Shown one piece after another: positions 7,486-16,479 of a DNA stretch of 64,000 nucleotides. The first letter of the stretch is position 1, and every line of letters starts with the position of its first letter. A program made the position numbers and the translations under genes. The notes beneath the pieces are model-generated. The model saw only the letters and a program-made list of their open reading frames with translations. It made no database searches and was not told the origin of the DNA. Where the stretch lies: positions 162,402-226,401 of the forward strand of contig JAEUOR010000053.1 of the NCBI GenBank assembly GCA_016790635.1, written 5' to 3'. Source of the DNA: Burkholderiales bacterium. Its GTDB lineage: Bacteria; Pseudomonadota; Gammaproteobacteria; Burkholderiales; JAEUOS01.

Positions 7486-8886
7486 TTGGCGCTTTCTCGG
7501 GTTCCAGTCGCATGGTACGGCGACGACTTCACCGGCTCCACCGATGTGATGGAAGTACTGGCCATGAACGGCCTCCCGTCCGTGTTGTTCCTGGGCATTC
7601 CGGACCATGCCGCCCGGGAGCGCTTTGGGAGCATGCGCGCCATCGGCATCGCGGGAGATGCGCGATCACGCCCCCCGGCGTGGATGGACGAGCACCTCGC
7701 ACCCTGCTTTCGATTCCTGAGGGACCTGGGAGCCGACTTGGTGCACTACAAAGTCTGTTCCACTTTCGACTCCTCGCCTGACAAGGGCTCGATCGGCCGT
7801 GCGCTGGAGATCGGGCGAACGACACTCGATTCCCGCCTCGCTGTTCCCATCGTGGTGGGCGCACCCGCGCTGCGCCGCTACTGCACCTTCGGCAACCTGT
7901 TCGCCGCGGTTGGCGAAGAGACCTTCCGCCTCGATCGACACCCGACCATGTCGCGTCACCCGGTGACACCAATGGCCGAATCCGACCTGCGCCGCCACCT
8001 CGCAGTACAGACCCCTCAGAGGGTCGCGCTGTTCGACGTGCTGGCGCTCTGGGCGAACGACTATCGGCAGCGGTTTCGCCGGCTGCTTGCAGAAGAACCT
8101 GATGCCATCCTCTTCGATGTCGTGGACGCCGTATCCCTGGCACGCTGCGGCGAGCTGATCTGGGAAGAGATGCGTGCGGCACGATTCGCGGTAGCCTCCT
8201 CCGGACTTCAGTACGCTCTGACCAGCTACTGGAGGGCAAGCGGCATGCTTGACGCGCCCGACGCCTGCGCATCTGTGCCTGCCGTGGACCGCCTCGTGGT
8301 CGTTTCAGGCAGTTGCTCGCCGGTCACTGCCAAGCAGATTCGCGAGGCCCAGGCCAGCGGCTGGAAGAGTGTTGCCGCCGATCCGCAGCGCCTCGCACAG
8401 CCCGCGACTCGCAGTAGCGAGTGTGATCGACTTGAGGAATCCGCCTTGGCGGCGCTTGAATCCGGCAATAGCGTCGTCGTGCATACGGCCTGTGGGCCGG
8501 ACGATCCGCGAGTCCATCGCTTCAACGACTGGCTCAGGCTCTCCGACCCCATGATTCAAGGCACAGCCAACGCAAATGTCGGCGGTGCGCTGGGTGACTT
8601 GCTGCGGAGCTTGATCGAGCGCGCCGGGATCGAGCGCGCAATCGTGGCCGGCGGCGATACGTCCAGTGCCTCGGGCGCGCCGCTCGGCATCGACGCGCTC
8701 ACGTTCATCGCCCCGACTTCCCCGGGCTCGCCATTGTGTCGTGCCCATGCCCGGGAAGGCCCGCTGGATGGAATTTCGATCGTGTTCAAGGGCGGCCAGG
8801 TGGGTGGCGCCGGGTACTTCGAAGCAGTAAGGCAAGGACACTTCTTACCCTCCACTATGGACAACAATGCGAGGACGACTCCATGA
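7486..8886 (+). CDS. oiaK: DUF1537 four-carbon acid sugar kinase, probable 3-oxo-isoapionate kinase
   Basis: A protein of 466 residues with the N-terminal DUF1537 substrate domain (AWYGDDFTGSTDVMEVLA near residue 10, HYKVCSTFDSSPDKGSIG, GAPALRRYCTFGNLFA) and C-terminal nucleotide-binding domain (VVSGSCSPVTAKQI near 275, VAGGDTSSA near 390, FKGGQVGG near 430). The family phosphorylates C4/C5 sugar acids with ATP. Beside a RuBisCO-like protein and an ApnO-like dehydrogenase, phosphorylation of 3-oxo-isoapionate is the best guess. There is no ATG: TTG at 7486 lies 2 bases after the RuBisCO-like stop, so translation is probably coupled. Its stop overlaps the next start (ATGA). A decayed homologue lies at 2056. 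Confidence 0.8.
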   Translation: MALSRVPVAWYGDDFTGSTDVMEVLAMNGLPSVLFLGIPDHAARERFGSMRAIGIAGDARSRPPAWMDEHLAPCFRFLRDLGADLVHYKVCSTFDSSPDKGSIGRALEIGRTTLDSRLAVPIVVGAPALRRYCTFGNLFAAVGEETFRLDRHPTMSRHPVTPMAESDLRRHLAVQTPQRVALFDVLALWANDYRQRFRRLLAEEPDAILFDVVDAVSLARCGELIWEEMRAARFAVASSGLQYALTSYWRASGMLDAPDACASVPAVDRLVVVSGSCSPVTAKQIREAQASGWKSVAADPQRLAQPATRSSECDRLEESALAALESGNSVVVHTACGPDDPRVHRFNDWLRLSDPMIQGTANANVGGALGDLLRSLIERAGIERAIVAGGDTSSASGAPLGIDALTFIAPTSPGSPLCRAHAREGPLDGISIVFKGGQVGGAGYFEAVRQGHFLPSTMDNNARTTP

Positions 8887-9713
8887 CGACCGTAACGATA
8901 CTCGGCGCTGGCGGCAAGATGGGCTACCGCATCTCGATGAACCTGCTGGACAGCGGCTACAGGATGTACCACGTCGAACTCTCGGAACCAGGGCGCCAGC
9001 GGCTCGCAGCGAGCGGGATTGAATGCGTCTCTTCCGAGATGGCGCTGCCGGCGAGCGACGTCGTGGTCCTCGCGGTACCCGACAAATTGATCGGCAAGGT
9101 GGCGCATCAGATCAGTCCACAGCTCAAGGCGGGCACCATGTTGATCGTACTCGATGCCGCGGCGCCTTACGCCGGACATATGCCGAAGCGGGATGACCTG
9201 GTTTACTTTGTGACCCACCCCTGCCACCCGCCAATCTTCAATGATGAAACCGAGCCTGACGCAAAGAATGACCATTTCGGCGGAACTCACGCCCGGCAAC
9301 ACATCGTCTGTTCGCTGATGCAGGGTCCGGAATCGGCTTTTGCTCTGGGAGAGGACATTGCTCGGCGTCTTTACAAGCCCGTGATGCGCGCTCATCGCAT
9401 CACTGTCGAGCAAATGGCGATCCTCGAGCCCGTGCTGTCAGAGACCGTCGGTGCGACCTGCATCTCGGTCATCCGGCAAGCCATGGACGAAGCGATCCGG
9501 CGGGGCGTCCCGGCGCAGGCGGCCCAGGACTTCATCGAGGGGCACCTGACGGTGGAAATCGCCATCCTGTTCGGCCACATCCCGGGCGCGCGGTTTTCCG
9601 ATGGCGCGAACCAGGCCATCGAGGTTGCGATGGGAACGCTCTTCAAGCCTGATTGGAAGAAGGTATTTGACAAGCAATCGCTTGACGAGTCCATCCGCAT
9701 GATTGTGAACTGA
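8883..9713 (+). CDS. apnO: ApnO-like NAD-dependent oxidoreductase, probable D-apionate oxidoisomerase
   Basis: A protein of 276 residues. The N-terminal Rossmann domain carries GAGGKMG (residues 8-14) and then a phosphogluconate-dehydrogenase-like helical domain. Characteristic segments are VLAVPDKLIGKV, DAAAPYAGHMPKRDDLVYFVTHPCHPP, and a C-terminal SETVGATCISVIRQAMDEA helix. This layout agrees with the ApnO family as I remember it (oxidation and isomerisation of D-apionate to 3-oxo-isoapionate), which would place it first in the pathway, followed by the kinase and RuBisCO-like protein encoded upstream. The start overlaps the kinase stop by ATGA. Another branched sugar acid is possible as the substrate. 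Confidence 0.75.
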   Translation: MTTVTILGAGGKMGYRISMNLLDSGYRMYHVELSEPGRQRLAASGIECVSSEMALPASDVVVLAVPDKLIGKVAHQISPQLKAGTMLIVLDAAAPYAGHMPKRDDLVYFVTHPCHPPIFNDETEPDAKNDHFGGTHARQHIVCSLMQGPESAFALGEDIARRLYKPVMRAHRITVEQMAILEPVLSETVGATCISVIRQAMDEAIRRGVPAQAAQDFIEGHLTVEIAILFGHIPGARFSDGANQAIEVAMGTLFKPDWKKVFDKQSLDESIRMIVN

Positions 9714-9733
9714 GGAGGGGCGCGCAAGCGTTC

Positions 9734-9754
9734 CGCAGACGGTTTGTGTCTGCG
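9734..9754. other. Hairpin downstream of the island operon
   Basis: CGCAGAC (9734-9740), a 7-base loop, then GTCTGCG (9748-9754): a perfect 7-bp stem 20 bases after the apnO stop. There is no T-run after it, so it is a weak or factor-assisted terminator at best. The rest of 9714-9912 has no gene; it probably carries the dinB promoter. Confidence 0.4.
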
Positions 9755-9897
9755 CACTGGCGCGGGGCCGCAGCGGGGGGGCTGGCAGGTGCGCTATGGC
9801 GGGCGCCTCGGGCGTCGCGAGCATGGTTCCGATTTCACTCGGGAGTGAGCCTCGATACGCGCGCCGCGGGGCTTGTGAACGCTTGTGGGCTTGCTTC

Positions 9898-10105
9898 CCG
9901 TAGCATGGCGACATGGCCGACGAACCCGTCGCCGCCCCGCCGCGGCGCATCGCCCACCTCGACATGGACGCGTTCTACGCGTCCGTCGAGCTCTTGCGCT
10001 ACCCGGAATTGCGCGGCCAGCCGGTGGTCATCGGTGGCCGGCGTGCGTCCGAGGGTCGGGAAGCGCGACCGCTGGCCGAGTATGTCGGCCGCGGTGTCGT
10101 GACCA
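9898..10105 (+). repeat. Direct repeat of dinB 5' end, right copy (inside intact dinB)
   Basis: This is the partner of 2221-2428, with 123 identical bases at 9976-10098. Here the sequence continues into the full polymerase gene, so this is the intact locus and the left copy is the truncated one. Upstream of the repeat the two copies share no long similarity. Confidence 0.95.
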
Positions 10106-11073
10106 CCTGCACCTACGAGGCGCGCGCCTTCGGCGTGCACTCCGGCATGGCGATGATGAAGGCGCGCGCCCTGTGCCCGCAGGCGCTCGCGCTGCCGCTG
10201 GATTTCGACGAGTATCGGCGCCACTCGCGACTCTTCAAGGCGGCCGTGGCCGAGATCGCGCCCGAGATCGAGGATCGCGGCATCGACGAGATCTACATCG
10301 ACCTGACCCATGTGCCGGAGGAGTCGCGCCTGCTCGGGTTACGGCTGAAAGCCGCGGTCAAGGCTGCTACCGGCCTCACCTGTTCGATCGCGATTGCGCC
10401 CAACAAGCTCCTCGCCAAGATCGGGTCGGAGCTGGACAAGCCCGACGGATTGACCCTTCTTTTCATGGAAGACCTGGAGAGCGTCATCTGGCCGCTGCCA
10501 GCCAAGCGCATCAACGGCATCGGCCCCAAGGCCAACGAAAAGCTGGCCAAACTCAACATCGTCACCATCGGCGACCTGGCGCGCGAACGGCCGGAATTCC
10601 TGATGCGCCATTTCGGCAAGAGCTACGGCCAGTGGCTGCACGACGCCGCGCACGGGCGCGACGAACGGGAAGTGGTGACCTATTCCGAGCCCAAGTCGCG
10701 CAGCCGCGAGACCACCTTCGAGGATGACACGCGCGACTTTGACGTGATCGCGCCGGTGCTCACGCAACTGTGCCGCCAGGTGGCCGAGGACCTGAAGAAG
10801 CGCGGTTACGTCGGCCGCACCATCGGCGTCAAGCTGCGCTACGACAACTTCCGCATCGTCACGCGCGACAACACGCTGGAGGCTCCGGTCAACGACGCGC
10901 GCGCGATCCGCCGCGCAGCCTTCGCGGCGCTTTCGCGTGTCGCGCCGCAGGGGCGGCTGGTCCGGCCGATTCGCCTGATCGGCGTACGGGTCGGCACATT
11001 GTTTCGTGAGGGCGACGTGCCGGCGCTGCAGGCCGCTGGCGCGCGCGGTGAGACCGCCGACCTTTTTGGTTGA
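9913..11073 (+). CDS. dinB: DNA polymerase IV
   Basis: A Y-family translesion polymerase of 386 residues, a little longer than the usual 350. The catalytic acidic motifs are in LDMDAFYASVE (near residue 16) and GIDEIYIDLT (near 120). The palm-finger segment VVTTCTYEARAFGVHSGM, the helix-hairpin-helix NGIGPKANEKLAKLNI (near 198) and the little-finger domain (about 245-350) follow. The C-terminal tail ends ETADLFG, which resembles a sliding-clamp-binding motif. No LexA box was evident upstream. The start ATG is at 9913; ATG at 9904 is out of frame. It stands alone, with the island on its left and ltaE convergent on its right. Confidence 0.96.
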   Translation: MADEPVAAPPRRIAHLDMDAFYASVELLRYPELRGQPVVIGGRRASEGREARPLAEYVGRGVVTTCTYEARAFGVHSGMAMMKARALCPQALALPLDFDEYRRHSRLFKAAVAEIAPEIEDRGIDEIYIDLTHVPEESRLLGLRLKAAVKAATGLTCSIAIAPNKLLAKIGSELDKPDGLTLLFMEDLESVIWPLPAKRINGIGPKANEKLAKLNIVTIGDLARERPEFLMRHFGKSYGQWLHDAAHGRDEREVVTYSEPKSRSRETTFEDDTRDFDVIAPVLTQLCRQVAEDLKKRGYVGRTIGVKLRYDNFRIVTRDNTLEAPVNDARAIRRAAFAALSRVAPQGRLVRPIRLIGVRVGTLFREGDVPALQAAGARGETADLFG

Positions 11074-11089
11074 GGAGGGCGATGCGTGA

Positions 11090-12121
11090 CTACGCGGCCG
11101 CTGCCAGTGCGCCCGACGACGCGAAGAATGCCCGAAATGCTTCGACTGCCGCGCGAATCTGCGTCGCGTTGACATCCATGTGCGTGACCAGACGCGTGCG
11201 CGGCCCCAGCAGGACCTTGATGCCCGCCGCGGCCAGGTGCGCTTGCAAGGCGGCGATGCGTGCCGGCGGCAGATGCACGAACACCATGTTGGTCTGCGGC
11301 GCTTCGACACGAATGCCGTCGATCGTGCGCAATCCCGCGGCTAGCGCTTCTGCATTGTCGTGATCCTCGGCCAGGCGCGCGATGTTGTGCTCCAGCGCGT
11401 AAATGCCCGCCGCTGCCAGCACCCCGGCCTGGCGCATGCCGCCGCCCAGCATCTTGCGCCAGCGCCGCGCGGACGCGATCAGGTCGCGCCGGCCCACCAG
11501 CACCGTGCCGGCCGGTGTGCCCAGGCCCTTGGAGAGGCAGGCCGAGACCGTGTCGAATCCGGCGGTGAGCTCGGCCACCGGCAGTCCCAGCTTGACCGCG
11601 GCGTTGAAGACGCGCGCGCCGTCCAGGTGGGTGGAGAGGTTGTGCCGCGCCGCCAGCGCGAGGGCAGATTCAAGATACGCGCGCGACAGCACCTTGCCGC
11701 TGATCGTGTTCTCGAGTGCAAGCAAGCGTGTCTTGGCGAAATGCGAATCGTCGGGCTTGATCGCCGCCTCGATGTCCTCCAGCCTGAGTGACCCGTCGCT
11801 TTGGTTGGCCAGAGGCTGCGGCTGGATGCTGCCCAGCACCGCCGCGCCGCCGCCTTCGTAGCGATAGGTATGGGCTTCCTGGCCGACCAGGTACTCGTCG
11901 CCGCGCTGGCAGTGCGCCATCAGCGCGGTCAGGTTGCTTTGCGTGCCGGTGGGCAGGAAGAGGCCGGCTTCCTTGCCGAAGAGGGCCGCGGCCAATGCTT
12001 CCAGGCGATTGACGGTGGGGTCGTCGCCGAAGACGTCGTCGCCCAGCGGCGCATCCTGCATGGCGGCGCGCATACCGGCGCCGGGTTGGGTGACGGTGTC
12101 GCTGCGCAGGTCGATGGTCAT
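11090..12121 (-). CDS. ltaE: Low-specificity L-threonine aldolase
   Basis: A protein of 343 residues, the normal length for this PLP enzyme that cleaves L-threonine and L-allo-threonine to glycine and acetaldehyde. The N-terminus MTIDLRSDTVTQP is the family signature. HLDGAR holds the cofactor-binding Asp (D167), and SACLSKGLGTPAG holds the Schiff-base Lys (K198). The ATG at 12121 is chosen because the longer frame upstream has no similarity. It is convergent with dinB (16 bases apart) and follows the MFS gene on the minus strand after a 113-base gap. Confidence 0.93.
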   Translation of the reverse strand: MTIDLRSDTVTQPGAGMRAAMQDAPLGDDVFGDDPTVNRLEALAAALFGKEAGLFLPTGTQSNLTALMAHCQRGDEYLVGQEAHTYRYEGGGAAVLGSIQPQPLANQSDGSLRLEDIEAAIKPDDSHFAKTRLLALENTISGKVLSRAYLESALALAARHNLSTHLDGARVFNAAVKLGLPVAELTAGFDTVSACLSKGLGTPAGTVLVGRRDLIASARRWRKMLGGGMRQAGVLAAAGIYALEHNIARLAEDHDNAEALAAGLRTIDGIRVEAPQTNMVFVHLPPARIAALQAHLAAAGIKVLLGPRTRLVTHMDVNATQIRAAVEAFRAFFASSGALAAAA

Positions 12122-12234
12122 GGCGGATGGTGGCGGGAGTCCGGGGTGCGCGGCCTGTCCCGGCCGCATAGGACGCGAAGGGTAGCAGGACTGGTGATCA
12201 CCGACTTTGGCGCGGTCGGTCCCTGCGACGGCAA

Positions 12235-13398
12235 TCAATCCTTGAGCAGCGGCCGCATCGCCAGGAGCCCCAGTAGCGGCCCCGGTACCAGCAGCAGATA
12301 GAGGTAGGCGATCGAAAGCGAACCGACCATGGCGTTCAGGAGCGTGATGCTGGCGATGGTGATCGCAAAACCGATGCAGTTGGCGGCGATCAATGCCGAT
12401 CCGGTGGCCTCCGCCGGGGCGTTCGCGGCGTTCAGTGCCGAGAACTGCGGCGAGTCGCCGGCCACCACGACACCCCAGAAGACCAGGAAGGCCAGTATCA
12501 GCAGCGGCGGTGCAAACAGGAATACCAATGGTGAGACCAGGCAGCAGGTGCCGGAGGCCGCCAGCTGCGCGACGGCGACACGCGCGCTGCCGAGTTTGAG
12601 CGACACCAGCCCGCCGACCGCGCAACCGGCTGCACCAGCGGCGATGACCCCGAACGACCACAGCGACGCGTCGACCGCGGGGGCAAAAGCGGCGATGATC
12701 CAGGGTACGAAGGCCCAGAACGCGTAAAGCTCCCACATGTGGCCGAAGTAGCCGAAGGCAGAGGCACGAAAGCGGCGTGACCGGAAGACCTTCTGCAAGG
12801 CGTGCGGATCGAAGCGTGCCGCGCGCGTCAGGTACGGTCCGTCCGGCACCGCCGCGAACATGAGGAGTCCGCCTGCGGCCGCCACCAAGGACACGCCGGC
12901 TAGCACTGCTTGCCAAGGCCACGCCTGGCCCAGAAATTTGAGCAGGTGGGGAAATGCCGTGCCGAGCACCAGGGCGCCGACCAGAAAGCCCAGCGCGTTG
13001 CCCAGACCGCTCCGGTACCACCCGGAGGCGATCTTCATCCCGACCGGGTAGATGCCTGCCAGGAAAAAGCCGGTCGCAAAGCGGCTGGCGAGCAGTGGTG
13101 CAAGTCCCGGTGGCGAAGCCAGCACGGCAGCGTTGGCCAGCGCCGCGCCCAGGCAACATAGCGTGAAAATCACGCGCGGCGAAAAGCGGTCAGCCAGGGT
13201 GAGGAACGCGAACACCAGGGTGCCGGCAATGAAGCCCAGCTGCACTGCGGAGAGGACCTGGCCAAGACTCTCCGCAGGCAGGCCCCAGGCGGCCTTGAGA
13301 TCACCCATCACCGCGTTGCCGGCAAACCAGACCGCGCTGCCGGCGAACTGCGCGGCGACGATGGCGGGAAGAATACGTGCGGGGCGGGAGTTGGACAC
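12235..13398 (-). CDS. Major facilitator superfamily transporter
   Basis: About 387 residues with 12 predicted hydrophobic segments, starting with ILPAIVAAQFAGSAVWFAGNAVMGDL, a beginning typical of small MFS carriers. The loop between segments 2 and 3 reads LADRFSPRVIF, the MFS motif A region. The substrate is unknown. No good ATG exists: GTG at 13398 or GTG at 13422 both fit, the latter 7 bases after the stop of the upstream fusion ligase gene. Either way it is in one operon with that gene, so it may export or import a lipid-like acid or its ester. Confidence 0.82.
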   Translation of the reverse strand: MSNSRPARILPAIVAAQFAGSAVWFAGNAVMGDLKAAWGLPAESLGQVLSAVQLGFIAGTLVFAFLTLADRFSPRVIFTLCCLGAALANAAVLASPPGLAPLLASRFATGFFLAGIYPVGMKIASGWYRSGLGNALGFLVGALVLGTAFPHLLKFLGQAWPWQAVLAGVSLVAAAGGLLMFAAVPDGPYLTRAARFDPHALQKVFRSRRFRASAFGYFGHMWELYAFWAFVPWIIAAFAPAVDASLWSFGVIAAGAAGCAVGGLVSLKLGSARVAVAQLAASGTCCLVSPLVFLFAPPLLILAFLVFWGVVVAGDSPQFSALNAANAPAEATGSALIAANCIGFAITIASITLLNAMVGSLSIAYLYLLLVPGPLLGLLAMRPLLKD

Positions 13399-13429
13399 AG
13401 GATTCAGGCGTGCACCAGCCACGCCTGGA

Positions 13430-16018
13430 TCAAGGCGCGGATTTGGCGACGCCTGCCGGCTTGTCGGTCGCGGTTTGGGCGAGCTGGCGCCGCAGCACCT
13501 TGCCCAGGGCATTGCGCGGCAGGCTATCCATGAAGGTGATGTCCACGGGTACGGCATGCGCGGCCAGGCGCCGCCGCGCGTGGGCCAATAGCTCCGCGGA
13601 GAGCTTTTGGTCACTCTCCCGCGCGGGACCGCGCCGCACGACAAAGGCATGGATGGTCTGTGCGCGGGTCCATTGCGGCAGGCCGGCCACCGCGGCCTCC
13701 TGCACCGCCGGGTGCTCGTAGAGCACCTCCTCGATGTCGCGCGGGTAGACCGGGTAGCCGCCGGAAAAGATCACGTCTTTCTTGCGGTCGATGACCGTGA
13801 AATACCCGTCCTCGTCCACCTTGGCGATGTCTCCGGTGTGCAGCCAGCCGTCCTTCAATGCCAGCGAGGTGTCCTCCGGGCGGTTCCAGTAACCGCGCAT
13901 GACCTGCGGGCCGCGCACGATGAGTTCGCCCGGCGTGTCGATGCCGGCGTCCTGCCCGGTCTCAGGGTCGATGACGCGCGCTTCGGTGTCGGGCAGTGGC
14001 AGGCCGATGGTTCCCGGGCGCCGCCGCGCGCTCAACGGGCTCACGTGGGTGGCCGGCGCGGCCTCGGTCAGGCCGTAGGCCTCGACCACGCGGCCGCGCG
14101 TGAGTTTCTCGAATTCCTCCTGCACCTCCAGCGGCAGGGGCGAGCCGGAGGATACGCAGACGCGGATCGACGCCACCCCGTACTTGCGCACTCCGGGGAA
14201 ATGGCTCAAGGCCTGGAACACCATCGGCACCGCCGGAAAGAGGGTCGGCTTCCTGGCCGCGATTGTCTCGAGCGTCTCTTCGACATCGAAACGCGGCAGG
14301 AGGATCAGGGTCGCGCCGATGAGCGTGGCGAAATTGACGCAACCGGTGATGCCGTAGGAGTGGGAGAACGGCACCACCGCCAGCACGCGTTCGTCCCCCG
14401 GCCGCGCATCGGGAATCCAATGGCGCAGTTGCAGCGCGTTGGCGGCCAGGTTGGCATGGGTCAGCATCACCCCCGCAGGCGCGCCGCCGGTGGTGCCGCT
14501 GGTATAGGCGATGACCGCCAGGTCCTGCATGCCCGGCGCGGGCAGCGGCGCGTGGCTGCCGCGCGCGAGCACGCTGCGAAAGCCGTTGACGGTGAGGTCT
14601 GCAGGTCGCACGGGCGCAGGCCCGGTGGGCGCACCCGGCCCGCCGGCGGCGGCGCTCTTGCCGGTCAGGGTGTAGGCGATCCGCTTGTACCACGGCAGCC
14701 AGGCCTGGAACGCGGTCAGGATCACGCGCTTCAATCCGGCGGCGCCGGCCAAGGCCTCGATCTCGCCGCGATACGAGGACAGCGCGATCAGCACCTGCGC
14801 ACCGGCATCGGTCAAGCGCTCCGTGAGCTCATCGCGCGAGAAAAGAGGGTTGACGAACACCGCCACCGCGCCCAGCTTGAGCACACCGTAGTAGGCGATC
14901 AAGGCCTGCGGGGAATTGGGTAGCACGATGGCCACGCGTTCGCCTGGGTTGACGCCCAAGCGCATCAGGCCGGAGGCGAAGCGATTGGACAGTCGATTGA
15001 GTGCGCGGTAGCTGATTTTGCGTCCGTAGAACTCGCACGCGTCGGTCTTGGCGAAGCGCCGCGCCGCCGCTTCCAGAGTGCGTGTGATCGGCGCTGCGGG
15101 CGGGCGGATGCGGTAGGGCGTGCGGTTGTCATAGTGCTTGAGCCAGGGGCGCTCGGCTTCGAGTGCACGGGCCCGGGCGCGGCGCTGGGCCCGCTCTTCT
15201 GCCAGACGCGCCGGACCGAGGAAGCGCTCGATCGCGCGGTTGACCGCGTCCGGGCGCTCGACCATCACCTGGTGCGCCGAGACCGGGATGACCACCTCCT
15301 CGGCGCCGGGGATCAGCTGCGCCAGGCCACGCTGCGAGGCTTCTTCGAAGAGCAGGTCGCGTTGCCCGAGGATCACGAGCGTCGGCACGGCGACACGCTT
15401 GAGGAGCTCGGTGCCGTCCCACACCGACAGCGCGTTGCGGTTCTGCGCTGTCACCACGTGCGAGGGCGGGTACAGGCGCGCCACCGGGACAAAGCGGCGC
15501 AGGAATGCCAGGAGCGGCGCGGGCAGGCGCAGCAGCGCGCGTCCCGCCCACTTGAGGCGAAACGCCACCGCCGAGCCGATGATCACCAGGCGCTCGACCC
15601 GCTCCGGGTGTTGATTGACGAACCAGGTCGAAAGCGCGCCGCCGAAGGAGTGCGCCACCAGCACGAAGCGCTGCGGCGCTCCTACCGCGTCCAGGATGCG
15701 TTCGATATCGCCTACCAGCTCAGGCACGTCATAGCGCGAGCGCGGCGCGTCCGAATAGCCGTGGCCGCGCAGGTCCAGGGCGATGACGCGGCTGTCGTAG
15801 TGAAAGTGATCCAGCTGGTGCTGCCAGTAGGCACCGCGCCCGCCGAAGCCATGGATGAACACCAGGGTACGCAGGGCGTCGCGCGGTCCGGCGTCGATGA
15901 CCGAGAAGCGCAGCGGGCGCTCGCGCGGCGCCGCCCTTGAAGAAGCGTGCGCGTCGGAATCCTCGCTTGCGGCGGGCAAGGCGACGGTGCGGCGATGAAG
16001 GTCTGCGTCAAAGGCCAC
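13430..16018 (-). CDS. Alpha/beta hydrolase fused to an AMP-dependent acyl-CoA ligase
   Basis: One continuous frame of 862 residues with two enzyme domains. Residues about 38-270 form an alpha/beta hydrolase: oxyanion region FIHGFGG, nucleophile S124 in VAHSFGG, D221 in LGQRD, and H249 in SAHQ, a complete triad. Residues about 300-845 form an ANL-family ligase with IAYTSGTTG (504-512), EAYGLTEAAP, LHTGDIAKVDEDGY and the C-terminal LPRNALGKVLRR catalytic Lys. The ATP-loop reads TGGAPAGV where TGxPKGV is usual, so its Lys is missing. Expected logic: release an acyl group by hydrolysis and then activate it with CoA. The MFS carrier is downstream. Confidence 0.88.
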   Translation of the reverse strand: MAFDADLHRRTVALPAASEDSDAHASSRAAPRERPLRFSVIDAGPRDALRTLVFIHGFGGRGAYWQHQLDHFHYDSRVIALDLRGHGYSDAPRSRYDVPELVGDIERILDAVGAPQRFVLVAHSFGGALSTWFVNQHPERVERLVIIGSAVAFRLKWAGRALLRLPAPLLAFLRRFVPVARLYPPSHVVTAQNRNALSVWDGTELLKRVAVPTLVILGQRDLLFEEASQRGLAQLIPGAEEVVIPVSAHQVMVERPDAVNRAIERFLGPARLAEERAQRRARARALEAERPWLKHYDNRTPYRIRPPAAPITRTLEAAARRFAKTDACEFYGRKISYRALNRLSNRFASGLMRLGVNPGERVAIVLPNSPQALIAYYGVLKLGAVAVFVNPLFSRDELTERLTDAGAQVLIALSSYRGEIEALAGAAGLKRVILTAFQAWLPWYKRIAYTLTGKSAAAGGPGAPTGPAPVRPADLTVNGFRSVLARGSHAPLPAPGMQDLAVIAYTSGTTGGAPAGVMLTHANLAANALQLRHWIPDARPGDERVLAVVPFSHSYGITGCVNFATLIGATLILLPRFDVEETLETIAARKPTLFPAVPMVFQALSHFPGVRKYGVASIRVCVSSGSPLPLEVQEEFEKLTRGRVVEAYGLTEAAPATHVSPLSARRRPGTIGLPLPDTEARVIDPETGQDAGIDTPGELIVRGPQVMRGYWNRPEDTSLALKDGWLHTGDIAKVDEDGYFTVIDRKKDVIFSGGYPVYPRDIEEVLYEHPAVQEAAVAGLPQWTRAQTIHAFVVRRGPARESDQKLSAELLAHARRRLAAHAVPVDITFMDSLPRNALGKVLRRQLAQTATDKPAGVAKSAP

Positions 16019-16092
16019 GGTGGCGCATCATGCACGCTTGGTGCGCGAGCGGTCAATGCCGCAATGACCGAAGGATCGCGGCCGCCCCCGAT

Positions 16093-16380
16093 TCAGCCCT
16101 GCCGTTCGACGAACTCGATGCCCTTTAAGCTGATCGCTGCCGACTTGGTGCCGCCGTGGCGCTCCAGGCGCACGAAGTCCAGCGTCTTCATGCGCGTGAG
16201 GCGCGGCAGGATGAAGCCCAAGAGTTCGGCGTCGGGATAGGCTGCCGCGCCCGGAAAGACCGCGCGTGCCAGGTCCGGCAGCGGGTGACGATGCTCAGAG
16301 CGCGCATACAGCGTCTTTAAGATGCTGGTTTGCAGCTGGTCCAGGCGGATGGCTTCGGTGGGCAGCAAGGGATCGGGCAT
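16093..16380 (-). CDS. Small hypothetical protein, possibly winged-helix-like
   Basis: A protein of 95 residues from the ATG at 16380 (a longer frame from 16440 is possible). It is helix rich, with QLQTSILKTLYARSE, a middle LLGFILPRLTRMKTLDFVRL and a short basic strand ending SLKGIEFVERQ. The pattern of three helices and a hairpin is compatible with a small winged-helix fold, but I do not recognise a family. It lies alone between the fusion ligase and yaeQ on the same strand. Confidence 0.6.
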   Translation of the reverse strand: MPDPLLPTEAIRLDQLQTSILKTLYARSEHRHPLPDLARAVFPGAAAYPDAELLGFILPRLTRMKTLDFVRLERHGGTKSAAISLKGIEFVERQG

Positions 16381-16479
16381 GTGACGATCGAAGATGAGGA
16401 GCGTAGCGCGCGCGGGGGACAGTCTAGAGTCGAATAGCAACGGGATTCCGCGCCGTTTCAGGCGACCGGCCCGGCCGAT

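Noticed and set aside
2439..9713. Integrative element or prophage
   Set aside because: No integrase, transposase, tRNA target or phage gene, and no inverted terminal repeats; the only flanking repeat is the dinB segment.
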